From assembly GCF_964204645.1 (NCBI RefSeq), contig NC_134026.1, forward strand, positions 17,750,650 through 17,814,649: 64,000 nucleotides of DNA, read 5' to 3'. The position numbers and the translations under genes were made by a program. How positions within the stretch are numbered: position 1 is the first letter of the stretch; each line of letters begins with the position of its first letter. Below, piece after piece: positions 61,191-64,000 of the stretch. Origin of the DNA: Tubulanus polymorphus (Eukaryota; Nemertea; Palaeonemertea; Tubulaniformes; Tubulanidae). The notes under the pieces are model-generated. The model was given only the letters and a program-made list of their open reading frames with translations, did not search any database and had not been told where the DNA came from.

Positions 61191-61427
61191 GCAGATTTAG
61201 AGGGGGCATACGTTTCAATCAATCAAGTGTTGTTGAAAAACATTGGGACAATGAGAGGAATAAGAACAGAATTCATTTGCAGGGAAATGCATCTAAAAGC
61301 ATAAATTTTTCTAAATTTTCTGGGGAGGATCCCAGACCACCCGTTATGGGTTTCTTATGGCAACAAATTTCTTTTTACTCAAAGAACGCCCTTGTTTAAA
61401 AATCTTCTAGATCTGCCCCCTATCTGG
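61191..61427. repeat. Degenerate member of the GGGGCGGATC TIR family
   Basis: GGGCAGATTTAGAGGGGGC and CTAGATCTGCCCCCT are inverted. The inside has the shared block TTTTCTGGGGAGGATCCCAG. Confidence 0.55.
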
Positions 61428-62867
61428 GGTGTTCTTGTTACAATTACTGGGTAAAATGCAATTTGTTTTTAGTACAATTAGCATTCTTTAGCATCAGAGA
61501 AAATTATTTATATTTATTCAAACTATTTTCTATGAGTGGTATCGAATCAGGTCAAATATATACAAGTATATTCCTGTGCGCTATATTTTTCCGTCCAAAT
61601 TGCTACTGAACCCAGCAATTGGAAAATTGGTACTAGTTTTTCCATCCATCGTGTTAATCGTCCAGAGATTGTAACTTTTTATCAATCCGTGACCAATTGA
61701 AATGTTATTTTAAATTTTTGTTCATTTTATCAAGAAGTTTTCATTGCTGTTCCTACAGGAATTGTTGTGATGCTGGTTTTAATGAGTGGTCATCTCAAAT
61801 GCGATATTGTCCATATAATGTTGTATCCAATATAATGTATGATTACTCTTAGTAGCACTATGAAAATATATGTATATTTTATATTATATAAAATTTTACA
61901 TGACGTTGATGTTGATCTACTCGACCATTCATAAGTATATGGATTCCATACATATATACATGTATTACATAGTACATATCACCAAGAAAGAAGTTGTCTC
62001 TACATTGTTACTACAAGGGTTTGAATGAATGGAACCTTTAGAAATGAGTACTGCTCAACTTCAGTAGGATGCCAGTGGAATGAAAACTGGATTACTATAT
62101 ATATTTCTCTAACAAGAAAAAATTTTTCTTTTAATTGACCCGATGTTGGTTAGTGTAAACTTTTATTAAATTTATCTTTTATTAGAACTTTTTTGAATAA
62201 TATCTTCGAAAGATTGATGAGAATTTTAAGACTTAACAAATGTTCATAATTCTAATATATCCTGAGAGAAGATGACATACCAGCATACCAGGTAAGCAAC
62301 TAAAACTAAGAGAAAAAGCTTATGGATTCGTGACCAGGTACAACCACGAGATAATTGCTCATAGGTACAACACAGTACAAACTAACTGAAAGTTTACTCA
62401 TCGGTTCATTAATCATATGGACACAGTTATAAAACAAATCAGAGGCTTTTATAAGTTTTTAAAATTTTGCAGGGCATTAAAAATTAACTGACGGAAAGTT
62501 TATTGACTGACAGTGGTTGTGTAGGCAAGTATCTGTAGATATTACTACGTGTACCACCTGCACCACCTGCTCGAGTTGCGCGTTATCTAATACTGACACA
62601 TATCACTATTCTGATGAATCGATGGGTGCTATTCTCATTTCTGTGCCGCAGTTAACAAAAAAAATACAGATAAATGGGTTCCAAAAAGGATCGCGGTGCG
62701 GAAATCTACGATTTACGATCTTCAAGTTGGCTGAAGTCCAACTGTTAATAACTCGCAAACTAATCAACATGGGGGGGATTTTCAACAATGTAGAAGATCC
62801 TAATTATTTTTCTTCAAAAGTGTAGATGAGAATTACTAATTTTATGGAGTTCATACCTTTTGAAATG
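61428..62867. other. Nothing recognised
   Basis: AT-rich; the 102-aa ORF at 62517-62825 has no family resemblance or splice context. Confidence 0.4.
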
Positions 62868-63215
62868 TGCAGGGTTCCTAGTGGTAAGGCCAGGATAAAA
62901 AGAAGTACTAAGAAGGACTTTGACTACAATTTTAGACCCAAAAGGAAGCATATTTTTGACTTGGAAAGAACTTTCCAGTAAAATGAGGGTGCATAAGGAA
63001 GCATTTTTGCAATGCCTTCACCAGTCGTATATTCCGGGGTAATTCTATAACACTTTCCTGTATATTCAATCTTACTAATAATTAACAGGCCTAAATATCA
63101 AATTTGGACTTTTTCATGATAAGGAAGGACTTAAGTCAAAAAGAAGGACAAAGTTGATGTTTGTCCAAACATTTTCCAAAAGAAGGACTTGGAAGGACTG
63201 CTGGAAACCTTGAGT
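62868..63215. repeat. Relative of the CAGGGTTCCTA element
   Basis: Starts CAGGGTTCCTAGTGG and is rich in AAGGACTT/AAGAAGGAC words, as in 27379-29904. The right end CTGGAAACCTTG is eroded. Confidence 0.5.
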
Positions 63216-63553
63216 GGGCAAAAAGCGCATTTTCTGGTACGATGAACCAGTTGACTTCACGCTGACTTCAGCATCCAGCGAAAATATTCACTCTTGAATG
63301 CAACAAGATTTCAAATCTGAATTTTCATTGCTTTTTACTTCTAAATCTGGAAATGTTTTGCTCTTTATTCACTCTTGCCTGTAACCATAGTAACAAGCAG
63401 CTGGAGTCCAGCGAAGTAGTGATGCTCTGTGTGAGTTTTACCACTTACAGCTGTCAGTATCAATTAAATAGTTTTTGATACTGGCTCTATGAGAGTGAAA
63501 TGCTGCGGTCATAACCACTAAAACACATTTCTAGGCCTTGTATTATAATTAAC

Positions 63554-64000
63554 TAGGGGTCCAGGGACACCATGCCCACTTGGGAAGTGGTTTCAAATGC
63601 TCAACAATCTAACGATTTCAATACATAACTCCCCCTAGTGACCAACACGTTATGGGCTACAACTTTCAAATAGAATATAGTAACACAATATGCTTAGGTA
63701 TCAATTTAATGTGGAAAAACTTTTACCCACCTACGAATGAGTACTGATGACACCAAGATGGCCACCAATTGCGTCATAATTGGCTGATCATAAATACCTG
63801 TCTCAGGTATAAAACATTCCTTTCCAAAGAATACCCATCACAAATTGCAATGAGAAATGGCAAACCAGTAGGAAGCTACAGGACCTAGAATTCTGGCCAA
63901 AATTGACATTTTTGGGCACTAAAAAGGTCATAGGACTGCCATCTTGAGTCAGATCGACCCAATTTTTCTCATGCTGATGGGCCCTTGGTAGATTCAAATA
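63554..64000 (+). mobile_element. R1 repeat, copy 4 (runs off the window edge)
   Basis: Starts TAGGGGTCCAGGGACACCAT like copies 1 and 2. It keeps only about one shortened tandem unit (AACTCCCCCTAGTGACCA) and then the unique part up to the window end. Confidence 0.85.

Noticed and set aside
62517-62825. 102-aa Cys/Thr-rich ORF
   Set aside because: No recognisable domain, no splice context, and ordinary AT-rich surroundings.

Overview
The window is animal nuclear DNA: intron-rich, AT-rich and packed with transposons. Four conserved protein genes can be read from exons with consensus splice sites and matching phases. They are CARM1 (minus strand; four 5' exons, the methyltransferase exons lie beyond base 1), EXOSC3/RRP40 (plus, four exons, 235 aa), ISCA1 (minus, four exons, 131 aa) and a calcyphosine-like EF-hand gene, CAPSL (plus, 208 aa, the same length as I recall for vertebrate CAPSL). 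The transposon content (DIRS, Penelope-like, LINE, many MITE families with TIRs) and the many TAGGCCTA-type words suggest a marine invertebrate. The phylum cannot be settled from this window.

Layout. 1-4063: the end of a DIRS tyrosine-recombinase retrotransposon (copy A, minus strand), apparently inside a CARM1 intron. 4098-11770: CARM1 exons 4 to 1, with a long (CAG)n tract in intron 3 that is transcribed as (CUG)n. 11771-12118: a short head-to-head gap shared by CARM1 and EXOSC3. 12119-17545: EXOSC3; its first intron holds a small hAT-like element and a ~100-bp-period minisatellite, and its third intron holds three small TIR elements. 17546-22683: repeats between the convergent EXOSC3 and ISCA1. 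22684-24941: ISCA1. 25740-26900: a dead LINE 3' end. 26912-32241: a 5.3-kb inverted-repeat element containing at least three further nested insertions. 32377-36430: small TIR elements. 36455-58867: CAPSL.

CAPSL is the most interesting gene. Its second intron carries a second DIRS copy (B, plus strand, 39028-50668). A 6.5-kb block of nested inverted repeats and minisatellites lies between B's left terminal repeat and its gag. The right end of DIRS B stops only about 24 nt before the CAPSL exon 3 splice acceptor. Downstream, CAPSL has three separate, intact, in-phase candidates for its last exon (55692-55793, 57056-57163, 58766-58867). Each encodes the second half of EF-hand 4 plus a different C-terminus, so the gene may make three calcium-sensor isoforms.

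A recurring repeat family (called R1 here, with an internal 154-bp tandem repeat) occurs at 18.4, 27.5, 52.6 and 63.6 kb. At least three piggyBac-like MITEs (TTAA|CCCTTTCAGTGC) and several TA-flanked mariner/pogo-like MITEs are scattered through the introns. All exon calls come from reading the sequence; no transcript or database evidence was available.
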